64,000 nucleotides of DNA from JASHVB01 sp963780805 (GTDB lineage Bacteria > Pseudomonadota > Alphaproteobacteria > Acetobacterales > Acetobacteraceae): positions 434,001 through 498,000 of the forward strand of contig CAWADP010000008.1 in NCBI GenBank assembly GCA_963780805.1, given 5' to 3'. The translations under genes were made by a program, and so were the position numbers. Under the pieces are notes generated by a model, which ran no database searches, had not been told where the DNA came from, and saw nothing but the letters and a program-made list of their open reading frames with translations. Shown piece after piece: positions 26,101 to 34,156 of the stretch (within the stretch, counting starts at the first letter, position 1; the number at the start of each line of letters is the position of its first letter).

Positions 26101-27729
26101 CATGATGCGATAGGCGGTGTTGCCGAGCTGGAACACATCGCCGGCAAGGCTCTCGACCGCGAAGTCCTCGTTGACGGTGCCGATGGTCTGGTTCGCGGGT
26201 TCCAGCAGCACCTGGTAGTCGGCGGTGTCCGGAATGGTGCCGCCGGAGGTCAGCGCGGTCAGCCGCGCGCCACGCCGGCCACGCAGCACGTGGTTGATCG
26301 CGTCGTGGTGGATCAGCGCGCCACGGCGGCCGCGGCGCGTGGTGAAGCCCTCGCCCAGCATGCGGACCACCGCGGTGAAGTCGTCGCGCGACAGGGCGCG
26401 GTACGGCCAGGCGCGGCGGAAGCGGTCGTAGAGCGCGGTTTCGGCCCAGTCCTGCGCGGCGACCTCCGCCACGATCTGCTGCGCCAGGACGTCCAGCGGC
26501 TGGTGTGGGAGGGTCAGGCGGTCCAGCTCGCCGCGGCGCACACAGTCCAGCAGGGCGGCGCTCTCCACCAGGTCGTCGCGCGACAGCGGAAACAGCCGTC
26601 CCTTCGGCGTGGCGCCGACGGCATGGCCGGAGCGGCCGACGCGCTGGAGAAAACTGGCGATCGAGCGGGGCGAACCGATCTGGCACACCAGGTCCACGTC
26701 GCCGATGTCGATGCCGAGTTCCAGCGAGGCGGTCGCAACCAGCGCCTTCAGCTCGCCGCGCTTCAGCCGTTGTTCGGCGTTAAGGCGTTGCTCTTTGGCC
26801 AGACTGCCGTGGTGCGCGGTGACCGCGGTCTCGTCGAGGCGGTCGGTCAACTGGCGGGCCACGCGTTCCGCCATGCGGCGGGTGTTGACGAACACCAGGG
26901 TGGTGCGGTGCGCCTGGACCAACGCGACCAGGCGGTCATAGAGCTGCGTCCAGACCTCGGCGGACATCACCGATTCCAGCGGCGAGTCCGGCACTTCCAG
27001 GACCAGCTCGCGCGGGCGGTGATGACCGGTGTCGATGATGGTGGCTTCGGCGGCGGGCGTGCCGTCCGGCGCGGCGCCGACCAGCAGGTGGGCGATCATT
27101 TCGATCGGGTTCTGCGTGGCCGAGAGGCCGATGCGGGTCAGCTTGTCGCCGCACAAGGCCGCCAGGCGTTCCAGCGACAGCGCCAGATGGGCGCCGCGCT
27201 TGTTCGGCGCCATCGCGTGGATCTCGTCCACGATGACCGAACGCGTGGTCGCCAGCATCGCGCGGCCGGACTCGGAGCCGAGCAGGATGTAGAGGGATTC
27301 CGGGGTCGTTACGAGGATGTGCGGGGGACGGCGCTGCATGCGCTGGCGCTCGCTGGGGGGCGTGTCGCCGGTGCGGACCCAGGTGCGGATCTCGATGTCG
27401 GGCAGGCCGCGCCGGCGGAGTTCGTCGCGGATGCCGGCGAGCGGCTCCTCCAGGTTGTGCTGGATATCGTTGGACAGGGCCTTCAGGGGCGAGACGTAGA
27501 CCACCTGTGTCGCGTCGGGCAGCCCGTCGGCCAGGCCCTGGCGCACCAACGCATCGATCGCCGCCAGGAAGGCCGCCAGGGTCTTGCCCGAGCCGGTGGG
27601 CGCGGCGATCAGCGCGTGGCGCCCCGCCTGGATCGCCGGCCAAGCCTGCGCCTGGGCCGGTGTGGGTGCGGCGAAGCGGCCCGAGAACCAGGCCGCGACG
27701 GCGGGGTGAAACAGGGAGACTGGGTTCAT
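23173..27729 (-). CDS. lhr: Lhr-type large DEAD/DEAH-box helicase
   Basis: 1518 residues, full length for the large Lhr group. RecA-like domain 1 has motif I APTGSGKT (~43-50), Ia YVSPLKALSNDI, motif II VDEIHAM and motif III LSATQNP; domain 2 has TLVFVNTRR, TASLELGIDIGDVD and QRVGRSGHAVG. A winged-helix/Lhr core and the DEAD/H-associated region follow, with a C-terminal alkylation-repair-like HTH array. Lhr translocates on single-stranded DNA with nucleic-acid repair roles. Residues ~615-675 (25745-25925) are a repeat-derived in-frame insert. No operon partner; the alpha operon lies downstream on the same strand. Confidence 0.92.
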   Translation of the reverse strand: MNPVSLFHPAVAAWFSGRFAAPTPAQAQAWPAIQAGRHALIAAPTGSGKTLAAFLAAIDALVRQGLADGLPDATQVVYVSPLKALSNDIQHNLEEPLAGIRDELRRRGLPDIEIRTWVRTGDTPPSERQRMQRRPPHILVTTPESLYILLGSESGRAMLATTRSVIVDEIHAMAPNKRGAHLALSLERLAALCGDKLTRIGLSATQNPIEMIAHLLVGAAPDGTPAAEATIIDTGHHRPRELVLEVPDSPLESVMSAEVWTQLYDRLVALVQAHRTTLVFVNTRRMAERVARQLTDRLDETAVTAHHGSLAKEQRLNAEQRLKRGELKALVATASLELGIDIGDVDLVCQIGSPRSIASFLQRVGRSGHAVGATPKGRLFPLSRDDLVESAALLDCVRRGELDRLTLPHQPLDVLAQQIVAEVAAQDWAETALYDRFRRAWPYRALSRDDFTAVVRMLGEGFTTRRGRRGALIHHDAINHVLRGRRGARLTALTSGGTIPDTADYQVLLEPANQTIGTVNEDFAVESLAGDVFQLGNTAYRIMRVERGVVRVEDAHGAAPTIPFWLGEAPGRSDELSVSVSRLRQGVADRLRSVRALDDGLAPHDVTGNGPPHAVMAGEGPSSATYDTARKKVVGGGPSPAMAAKGGPSPSGTKDIGPATTRITRTIDAADALHWLTHDIGIALPAAEQLVEYLAASFAALECLPTHDTLVLERFFDEAGGMQLVLHAPFGSRVNRAWGLALRKRFCRKFNFELQAAATEDNIVLSLPTTHSFDLLEVAHYLRAATVRPLLIQALLDAPMFMARWRWVAGVALALPRFRGGKKVPPQLARMEAEDLVATVFPDQLACAENLVGDREIPDHPLPNQTIADCLHEAMDIAGLERVLSRLESSEMRVVARDLTQPSPLALEVLSARPYAYLDDAPLEERRTQAVMARRWLAPESADELGHLDADAIARVRLEAWPDPANAEELHDALLWLGCLSEQEVQAAPEWGDWLEALGHDNRVALLRTPQADLWVAAERLAQFQAAWPGKFERGVHILSTTAPAPAPASPSLPTPEAALVEIVRGRLEGVGPVTPGALAAPLGLEPDEIAPALLALEGDGFVLRGRFTPGSNAEEWCDRRLLARIHHYTVRRLRAEIEPVAARDFLRFLCAWHHLTEDTQLEGPDAVPAAAGLLEGFEAPAGAWETELLPGRIADYEPAWLDDACLAGRLAWARLTPGRGNGGDRVATPLRTTPVAVLPRRHLAVWTALAGQDDSAQPSARAHAVLECLRTQGASFFDELVEATGLLRQQVEESLAELVTFGLVTSDSFGGLRALLVPSDRRKPFTGGPRRRRTVAFGMEDAGRWAPMRRPPPDAPPPASVEHVARTLLRRYGVVFWRLLAREATWLPPWRDLLRVYRRLEARGEIRGGRFVAGFSGEQYALPDAVGTLREMRRRPHGDEWVSLSGADPLNLVGILTPGPKLAALTRNRLLLHDGLPVASLAGGDMQFLTALDATAHWQARKRLLRSPTPTALADLA
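25745..25925. repeat. In-frame palindromic insert inside lhr
   Basis: A Gly/Pro/Ser-rich peptide segment (minus-strand reading NGPPHAVMAGEGPSSAT...GGGPSPAMAAKGGPSPSGTKD) coded by a GC palindrome: GCCGCCATGGCAGGCGACGG near 25799 pairs with the inverted copy ending CCGCCATGACGGC near 25889. The word GCCATGGCGGGCGA is repeated. The insert does not disturb the frame and sits in a linker between conserved helicase blocks. Confidence 0.65.
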
Positions 27730-28253
27730 GGCGATGAGATCGACAGAATAAGGGGCAGAGCGGCCGGTAAATCAATCTGCGCCGCACCATTCTGCCAGGC
27801 GGATCGCTGGTGCGAAATCGGCCCGTGGCGCGTCCCAACTGCTGCGAACGCACGGTCGTTGGTGGCGCGGAGGTACCGCAGGCGAGAGAGCGAGGCGGCT
27901 TGGTCCGGCTGTTCGATCGGAGGAGCGTCCGCGTCGCTCGAGGGGGATCGTCTCGGTCGATTTGCGGTGCGTCAAAGCAGCATGGATCAGCCCTCCGTCT
28001 GGTGGTCGCCGTCGCTTGTTCACGGCATCGTGCTTGATCTGCAGGGGTGGGGTTTGGCCGCATAAGTGGTTGCCGTAACAGGAACCTACGCTGACGCCTT
28101 CATCCGAATCTACAACTTGCGCAGCCGGCGGCCCCTTCTCGGGTCCTGGGGATCGGACCAAGGTGGACCATGGGCGCGGCGAAGAGCGGTTCCCACCAGG
28201 GTTGCTGACGGTGAGACCAAACAGCCGGCCCGTTTCGCTAAGGGAGGCGCGTA
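27730..28253. other. Gene-free gap upstream of lhr and dodecin genes
   Basis: About 520 bases separating divergent genes. Open stretches on both strands give arginine/proline-rich peptides without recognisable motifs. No hairpin or repeat of note was seen. It should contain the promoters for lhr (minus) and the dodecin-like gene (plus). Confidence 0.4.
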
Positions 28254-28457
28254 ATGCCGATCGTCCGCAACATCGATGTCACCATGCAATCCCAGCTCAG
28301 CTTCGACGACGCGTGTCGTCAGGCCGTCGCTGAAGCAGCCAAGACGCTGCGCGGGATCATGTCCTTCCGTGTCAGCGAAGCCGAATGCGTGGTGGAGCAT
28401 GACAAGATCATCGCCTATCGGGTCACAGGCAAGATCGTCTTCCTGGTCGAGCGATGA
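28254..28457 (+). CDS. Dodecin-like small protein
   Basis: 67 residues of the dodecin fold: SFDDACRQAVAEAAKTLRGI forms the helix and EHDKIIAYRVTGKIVFLVE the following strands. Dodecins assemble into dodecamers that store flavins or CoA. The flavin-stacking tryptophan normally found just after the helix (WFEV) is replaced here (SFRV), so flavin binding is doubtful. The ATG follows GGGAGG. Orientation is divergent from lhr, and it is convergent with the Uma2 remnant. Confidence 0.72.
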   Translation: MPIVRNIDVTMQSQLSFDDACRQAVAEAAKTLRGIMSFRVSEAECVVEHDKIIAYRVTGKIVFLVER

Positions 28458-28503
28458 CATCGCCACGCATGCTCTGAAGGTGAAGCGTCCTTCGGGCGCT
28501 CGC

Positions 28504-28740
28504 CTACGCGAAGAGCGAAGCCGCAGGGATCGCCACCCCAGGCAGATCCTGCACTTCAAGAATGCCCGACGGTTCGATTCTGGTGATGGACCCGTATCCA
28601 CCACTGCTCGGATTTCGATAGACGAGCACACTGTCCGTTGTGAGATCGATAACCCATAACTCCGGGATTCCCGCCCTCACATACAGTTCCTGTTTGGCGC
28701 TTCAGACTTGTATCGGCCACCTCGATCAACAAGAAGGGAC
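28504..28740 (-). pseudogene. Uma2-family endonuclease remnant (C-terminal)
   Basis: The minus strand reads FLLIEVADTSLKR and, one base shifted near 28697, KQELYVRAGIPELWVIDLTT then DSVLVYRNPSSGGYGSITRI and LPGVAIPAASLFA, the catalytic strand and C-terminal half of Uma2 (DUF820, PD-(D/E)XK) proteins. The N-terminal third is missing where it meets the SDR remnant. Uma2 genes are frequently mobile and often decay. Confidence 0.75.
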
Positions 28741-28928
28741 GCGCCGCTGCAGCGGCGGCGGGACGCCGCACCGCTGCGGTCATCGTTCCGGATATGATTT
28801 GATGGGATTTTGCCCAAGCTGTGATTCGTAGAATGTGCCAAGACTCGAGTGGTAAGTGCCCAACGGCACCACGCCCGCCGATAGGTCCGCCGCGCCACGC
28901 CTGCGTAGGATGCCGCGGTCCACGGCAT

Positions 28929-29597
28929 GCCGATGAGATCGTGCTCGACGAATCGCAAGTCCAGGCTCTGGTTGAACACGCTGTCGAGCGATTCGGCCGG
29001 CTTGATTGCATGTTCAATAACGCCGGCGGTGGGGGACCGCGCGCAGGCGGCGGTATCGCCGATCTTGATATCGAAGCCTTCGATAAGCACATCGCTATCA
29101 ACCTACGGACCGCAATGCTCAGCATGAAACATGCGGCACCTATCATGCAAGTTCAACGTTCAGGCAGTATCATCAACACGGCCAGTCTGGCCGGGCTGCG
29201 CGTCGGTTATTCCGTTCTGCCCTATTCCGCAGCCAAAGCGGCACTGATTCGCGCCACGAGATGGATCGCGAATGAACTTGGACCCTACCACATCCGCGTC
29301 AACAGCATCAGCCCGGGCGGAATAGTAACCGGCATTTTCGCGAAAAATAGCGGCGCCTCAGAGACCGAGGCGGCCAAAACCACAGGCGAGCTCGCCGAGT
29401 TCTTCGCGACGATCCAACCGATCCCGCGCGCCGGCATCCCGGACGAGATTGCGAATGCCGCGATCTTTTTAGCAAGCGACCAGTCGGGCTTCATCACTGG
29501 CCACGACATTGTCATCGATGGCGGAATGGGGATGGGAAACGACTGGCAGACCTATGTCGCGCTCCGAGCTGAGATCGGCAGGCGTGTCAGCGAGTAA
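28929..29597 (+). pseudogene. N-terminally truncated short-chain dehydrogenase/reductase
   Basis: Classical SDR from the third strand on: QVQALVEHAVERFGRLDCMF, NNAGGGGPRAGG, SIINTASLAGL with the catalytic Ser region, YSAAKAAL (Tyr/Lys), NSISPGGIVTG and GFITGHDIVIDGG. The first ~60 residues with the TGxxxGIG cofactor motif are absent; upstream DNA shows no trace of them in any frame. An open frame begins at 28821 but would add unrelated residues. It cannot bind NAD(P) normally and is taken as a broken gene, most likely by the same deletion that removed the head of the Uma2 gene. Confidence 0.75.
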
Positions 29598-29858
29598 TCC
29601 GCTCAGCGTGCACCAGAGCACACTCTCGCGGTTAGACCACCATATAGCAGTCGAAACAAAGTCCCTGATTTGAGGCAATTTGTAGCAATTTGTCTCAACT
29701 ACCGGATTTGAGTTGACAGCCTGATCCGTGCCTGTGCTTGGTGTGCGGCAAATCGTCGTCGTCTCAAACGACAGAAATAGTGGGGAGAGCCACCTCCACG
29801 GTTCAGCGGAGTACCGACGGGTAACTCGCGAAAGTACCTCATGCAAAGGAGGGCAATC

Positions 29859-30752
29859 ATGCGCACAGACATCTCGTTCAAAACGACGGATGGCACAACG
29901 CTTCGCGGTTGGCACTACCTGCCGGACCGGGGCGGCAAGCACCCGACCGTCATTATGGCACACGGCTTTTCCGCCGTGAAGGAAATGTACCTCGACAAAT
30001 ACGCGGAGGCGTTCGCGCAAGCTGGCCTCGCCTCGCTCGTTTATGACAACCGTAACTTCGGCGCGAGCGATGGCGAGCCGCGGCAGGAAATCGACCCCTG
30101 GCTGCAAATCAGAGACTATTCCGATGCCATCACTTTTGTCCGTAGTCTTGAGCAATCGGACCCGCAGCAGATCGGCATCTGGGGGTCGAGCTACAGCGGA
30201 GGGCATGTACTGGTTGTCGCTGCAACAGACCGGCGTGTGAAGTGCGTCGTGTCTCAAGTGCCACTGATAAGTGGTTGCCAAAACTTCCGTCGGCTTGTTC
30301 GAGCGGACTTTCTCGCACCGCTTCAGGCGGGCTTGCACGCCGATCGGGATACCCGCGCCGCAGCGGGTGCGCCGGGGATGCTGCCCGTCGTGGCCGAAGA
30401 CCCGATGGCGCCATCGGCCCTCCCGACTGCGGATTCCTATAAATGGTTTACTACGACAGCAGCCTCTCGGGCACCGGCGTGGCGCAATGAGGTTACGTTG
30501 CGCTCGATTGAATACGGTTTCGGCTATGAGCCCGGAGCCTACATCGGTCTTATCTCTCCAACTCCCATGCTGATGATTGTTGGAGTAAGCGACCATCTGA
30601 CCGTGTCGGATCTGGCAATCGCGGCCTATGAGCGTGCCTATGAGCCGAAACGGCTTGTGCTGGTTCGGGGCGGCCATTTCGATGCTTATGTTGAGTTGTT
30701 CGACCAAACGGCAAAGCCTGCAAGCGACTGGTTCCGGGCGCATTTATGCTGA
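29859..30752 (+). CDS. Alpha/beta hydrolase (dienelactone-hydrolase-like)
   Basis: 297 residues. TVIMAHGFSAVKEMYLDKYA forms the oxyanion loop, VYDNRNFGASDGEPRQEIDPW the following loop, IGIWGSSYSGGHVLVVAA the nucleophile elbow with Ser, and LVRGGHFDAYVELF the catalytic His. It resembles the AF_1763-like / peptidase S15-related hydrolases. No signal peptide. The ATG at 29859 is chosen over 29841 because a full AAGGAGG site lies between them. Codon use is slightly less GC-rich than that of its neighbours, so with the two remnants beside it this may be a recently gained segment. Confidence 0.78.
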   Translation: MRTDISFKTTDGTTLRGWHYLPDRGGKHPTVIMAHGFSAVKEMYLDKYAEAFAQAGLASLVYDNRNFGASDGEPRQEIDPWLQIRDYSDAITFVRSLEQSDPQQIGIWGSSYSGGHVLVVAATDRRVKCVVSQVPLISGCQNFRRLVRADFLAPLQAGLHADRDTRAAAGAPGMLPVVAEDPMAPSALPTADSYKWFTTTAASRAPAWRNEVTLRSIEYGFGYEPGAYIGLISPTPMLMIVGVSDHLTVSDLAIAAYERAYEPKRLVLVRGGHFDAYVELFDQTAKPASDWFRAHLC

Positions 30753-30798
30753 TCACTCCGGGTCCAAGAGCGGGGTTACGACTGTCCTTTCGGCGCCC

Positions 30799-31476
30799 TC
30801 ATCCCGCCAGCCACACCGGATCCTTCAGCCGCCCCACCAGTGCCGCATGCGCCGCCAACTCCGCCTCGCTCGGCATGATCGGTCGCGGCACGCGGGGCCC
30901 CGCCATCGCATACACCGCCACCGGCACCACCACCTTGGCCGTCCCCAGCGACAGTCCGCGTTGCCGCCCGCCGGTCAGCTCGACATACACCTCCGCCAGC
31001 AGCCGGCAGTCGAGCAATGCGTTGTGCGATGTCCGTGCCGACAGGTCGATCTCGAACCGTCGGCACAGCGCATCCAGACTGTTCGGCATCCCCGGAAACC
31101 GGGTCTTCGCCAGCGCCAGCGTGTCCACCATCCGCTCCGTCGCCAGCGGCGACAGTTGAAGCCGTGCCAGCTCCGCGTTCAGGAAACCGAAATCGAACGG
31201 CGCGTTGTGCGCGATCAGATGGCCGTCGCCGAAGAATTCCAGCAGCTCGTCGGCGACGGCGGAGAACAGCGGCTTGCCCGCGACATGGACATTGGAGAAA
31301 CCGTGGATGCGGGTGGCGTCGTCCGGGATGTCGCGCTCCGGATCGAGCAATGCGCGGAACTGCCGGCCGGTGGGCAGGTCGTTCACCAGTTCCAGCGCTG
31401 CAACCTCGATCACGCGATGGCCTTGCACCCATTCCAGCCCGGTGGTCTCGGTATCGAACAACACAGCACGGGTCAT
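30799..31476 (-). CDS. dnaQ: DNA polymerase III epsilon subunit (3'-5' exonuclease)
   Basis: 225 residues. DEDDh exonuclease motifs are complete: VLFDTETTGLEW (Exo I), HNAPFDFGFLNAEL (Exo II) and SHNALLDCRLLAEVY (Exo III with His and Asp). It provides proofreading for the replicative polymerase. The ATG overlaps the coaE stop by four bases. The aroE-coaE-dnaQ order is conserved in alphaproteobacteria. Confidence 0.94.
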   Translation of the reverse strand: MTRAVLFDTETTGLEWVQGHRVIEVAALELVNDLPTGRQFRALLDPERDIPDDATRIHGFSNVHVAGKPLFSAVADELLEFFGDGHLIAHNAPFDFGFLNAELARLQLSPLATERMVDTLALAKTRFPGMPNSLDALCRRFEIDLSARTSHNALLDCRLLAEVYVELTGGRQRGLSLGTAKVVVPVAVYAMAGPRVPRPIMPSEAELAAHAALVGRLKDPVWLAG

Positions 31477-32057
31477 GCGTGCAACTCCCGGATCAGGCGG
31501 CGCAAGGCGCGCAAGGCGTGCGAACGGGACAGGCCGGTGCGCACCACGATGTCGGCGCGGCGGCGTTTCTCGGCGTCGGGCATCTGGCGGGCGATCACCG
31601 CGGCGATGTCGGCGGGGCTCATCTTCCGGCGCCGGCGCACGCGCTGCATCTGCACCGCCCGCGGCGCGGAGACCACCACGACGCGATCCACCTTGCGTCC
31701 GCCGGTCTCAAAGAACAGGGGAATGTCCAGCACCACGACGCGCTTGCCGGTGCGGCGGGCGCGGGCGACGAAGGCGCGTTCGTCGGCGCGGACCATCGGG
31801 TGCAGGATTGCCTCCAGCCGGCGCAGTGCGTCGGGGTTGCCCAGAACGGCGCGGCGCAGGGCAGGGCGGTCCACCGCGCCGTCGCCTGTGGTGCCGGGGA
31901 AGGCGTCCTCGATCGCGCGCACCGCCCGGCCACCGCGTCCCTGCAGCCGATGCACCGAGGCGTCGGCGTCGAACACCGGAATGCGGGCACGGCGGAAAGT
32001 GGCGGCAGCGGTGGACTTGCCCATGCCAATGCCGCCGGTCAGGCCGATGACCTTCAT
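31473..32057 (-). CDS. coaE: Dephospho-CoA kinase
   Basis: 194 residues with the P-loop IGLTGGIGMGKST, FDADASVHRL (substrate Asp), LHPMV and VLDIPLFFE, the standard CoaE set, performing the last step of CoA synthesis. It overlaps aroE upstream and dnaQ downstream by ATGA at both ends, so the three are one operon. Confidence 0.95.
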   Translation of the reverse strand: MKVIGLTGGIGMGKSTAAATFRRARIPVFDADASVHRLQGRGGRAVRAIEDAFPGTTGDGAVDRPALRRAVLGNPDALRRLEAILHPMVRADERAFVARARRTGKRVVVLDIPLFFETGGRKVDRVVVVSAPRAVQMQRVRRRRKMSPADIAAVIARQMPDAEKRRRADIVVRTGLSRSHALRALRRLIRELHA

Positions 32058-32953
32058 CTGGACGGCGGCGATCCGGGCAGCGAGGCGCCGGCTGGCAAGG
32101 CGCCGGGCCGGGGCGATACGGGAAGCAGGTCGGCGGCGACGAAGCGGCGCAGGTCCGCGTCCACCTGCGGCTCCACCCCGAACCAGGCGCGGAAGCCTGG
32201 GATCGCCTGAAAGAGCAGCATGCCCAGGCCCTCGACGGCGCGCAGGCCGCGTGCCGCGGCACTGGCGAGCAATGCCGTTTCCAGTGGCACATAGACAATG
32301 TCCGCCACCGCCAGCCCGGGTGCGCCATAGTCCAGGTTGACTGCCAATGGCGGCTGTCCCTGCATGCCAAGCGACGTCGCATTCACCAGTAGCGCCTGGT
32401 CCGATAGCGCCTCGTTCCGCTGCTCCCAGGGCAGCACGCGCAGTCCGCGCAGGTCCGCCGCCAACGCCTCCGCATGCTCTGGTGTGCGATTGGCGATGGT
32501 GACGGGGACGCCCGTCTCCAGCAGGGCCGCGGCGATGGCGCGGGCGGCGCCGCCGGCCCCCAGCAGCAAGACCGGCCCCGTGGTGGGTTCGACGCCATGG
32601 GCGCGCAGATTGGCCAGGAAGCCCCAGCCGTCGGTGTTGCTGCCGGTGATGCGGCCGCCGCGGAACACCATTGTATTCACCGCACCGGCGTGTTGCGCGC
32701 TCGATTCCACGGCGTCGCACAGGGCAAAGGCAGCGCGCTTGTGCGGCTGGGTAACGTTGGCGCCGGCAAACCCCGCCGCTGCCAGGCCGCGCACCGCGGT
32801 GGCGAACTCCCTCGGCCGCACGGCCAGCGGCACATACGCGCCGTCAACGGCGTGGCGCTCCAGCCAAAAGCCGTGCAGCCGCGGCGAGCGGGAATGCGTG
32901 ACGGGCCAGCCGATGATCCCGGCGAGTCGCGCGTGTCCGGTAAGGATAGGCAT
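32054..32953 (-). CDS. aroE: Shikimate dehydrogenase
   Basis: 299 residues. It shows GWPVTHSRSPRLHGFWL (shikimate binding), NVTQPHKRAAF with the catalytic Lys, AVNTMVF, GSNTDGWGFL, the NADP-binding LLLGAGGAARAIAAAL and a C-terminal GLGMLLFQAIPGFRAWFG. It catalyses reversible reduction of 3-dehydroshikimate. The ATG at 32953 is chosen over an upstream start at 33016 that would add an unusual tail. First gene of the aroE-coaE-dnaQ operon; the Maf gene often found before aroE is not here. Confidence 0.94.
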   Translation of the reverse strand: MPILTGHARLAGIIGWPVTHSRSPRLHGFWLERHAVDGAYVPLAVRPREFATAVRGLAAAGFAGANVTQPHKRAAFALCDAVESSAQHAGAVNTMVFRGGRITGSNTDGWGFLANLRAHGVEPTTGPVLLLGAGGAARAIAAALLETGVPVTIANRTPEHAEALAADLRGLRVLPWEQRNEALSDQALLVNATSLGMQGQPPLAVNLDYGAPGLAVADIVYVPLETALLASAAARGLRAVEGLGMLLFQAIPGFRAWFGVEPQVDADLRRFVAADLLPVSPRPGALPAGASLPGSPPSR

Positions 32954-33349
32954 GCCACAACAATCCCTGCCGGCGGCGGAAAGATCAATCCGTTCGGCGC
33001 CGACAGCGGTCGTCATCGGCGGCGACTGCAGCGGTCGTAACCGGCGACGGGAATCGCGCCATCACCGGCGTCGCCGCTAGCGGCCATCACCGGCGTCGCA
33101 GATAGTGCCATCACCGGCGTTGCCGGGCCGCCGCGGCCCAACCGAGCATTGGAAAGCCTCGATGCCATCGCCATTGTGATTCGATTCAGTATTGTTTCGT
33201 GCGCCGGCGAACCGCAATTTTGCCAACCCCGAGGGCACCTGTAGAGTTGCAACACCCATGCATCGGCATCTGCTTGCCGATTTTGTTGCGCCGCCTCACG
33301 GGGTGTGCTTTCTGTCGTTGCCTGATCGCAACTCGGGCGGGGAGGAACC
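32954..33349. other. Divergent intergenic region with ~25-bp tandem repeats
   Basis: Separates aroE (minus) from the HD gene (plus). Between 33058 and 33125 the word GCCATCACCGGCGT occurs three times at ~25-base spacing, with degenerate GGCGAC copies before it. No gene seen. Confidence 0.6.
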
Positions 33350-33988
33350 ATGCGCGCACCCGGCGCGGCGCTACAGGAGCTGCTGTCGGCCGCCAGGCTG
33401 CCGGAACCGGCCCGGCATGCGGTGCTGCGGCGGATGGGGATGCCGCACCGGCACTATCACGGTTTGGGGCACATCGCGGTGCTGTGGACGCGGCATCGCC
33501 GCTATGGGACCGGGACGCCGTTCCTGGCGCCCGCCGCCAACCGTCTGGTCGCCTGCGCCATCGCATTCCACGATGCGGTGTATGACGGCACACGCCGAGA
33601 CAACGAGCATCGCTCGGCACTGCTGTGGCAGCGTTATGCACCGCACGACCTCTCTCGCGTCGATGTGGGTTGGGTGTCCGACACCATCGAGGCGACCGCC
33701 AACCACCTTGTGGTGCACGACGCCGCTACCCAGGCGGCGCGGCTGCGGCTGTGGTTGCTCGACCTGGACCTGACGCCGCTGGGGGATCCGGCAGAATCCT
33801 TCGACCGCAGCACCCGCCGGCTGCGCGCGGAGTTCCGGCACATGCCGGAAGCGGAGTGGGAGCGCAACCGGCTGGTGTTCCTGCGTCGGCTGCAGCAGGC
33901 TCCTGCATTGTATCGCTCCGCCCCGCTGGCGGCCGTGTTCGAGAAGCAGGCACGCCGGAATATCGCGCGGGAGTTGCGGGAAGGATGA
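33350..33988 (+). CDS. Predicted metal-dependent HD-superfamily phosphohydrolase
   Basis: 212 residues of the COG4339 group. The metal site is visible as RHYHGLGHIAVL (His...His) and ACAIAFHDAVYDGTRRDNE (the HD doublet), then HRSALLWQ and TANHLVVHD supplying further His/Asp. RYSAPLAAVFEKQAR-like residues close the fold. The family probably hydrolyses phosphoester or nucleotide bonds; the substrate is unknown. The ATG at 33350 follows GGGGAGGA. It stands between repeat-rich spacers. Confidence 0.78.
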   Translation: MRAPGAALQELLSAARLPEPARHAVLRRMGMPHRHYHGLGHIAVLWTRHRRYGTGTPFLAPAANRLVACAIAFHDAVYDGTRRDNEHRSALLWQRYAPHDLSRVDVGWVSDTIEATANHLVVHDAATQAARLRLWLLDLDLTPLGDPAESFDRSTRRLRAEFRHMPEAEWERNRLVFLRRLQQAPALYRSAPLAAVFEKQARRNIARELREG

Positions 33989-34156
33989 GACGGTCCAGGT
34001 GTCGCAGCCCCTTTGCGTTATCGCGAGATGCGGAATCGCGAGATGCGGAGCGCCGAAGCAATCTCCGGCGGGGACGCTCGAAGGGGATTGCTGCGGGACC
34101 GTGCGCCTGACAAAGACAATCGGCGCAGGCACGCACTGCATGGGAGACGGAGTTTC
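33989..34156. repeat. Spacer with ATCGCGAGATGCGGA duplication and GAAGCAATCTCC word
   Basis: ATCGCGAGATGCGGA is repeated (34019-34052), followed by GCCGAAGCAATCTCCGGCGG and GGGGATTGCTGCG, a member of the same dispersed family as at 3786 and 22840. Confidence 0.6.

Noticed and set aside
24619..28065. 1148-residue open frame on the plus strand
   Set aside because: It is antisense to the complete Lhr helicase, is rich in Arg/Gln/Gly/His and has no domain; a high-GC shadow.
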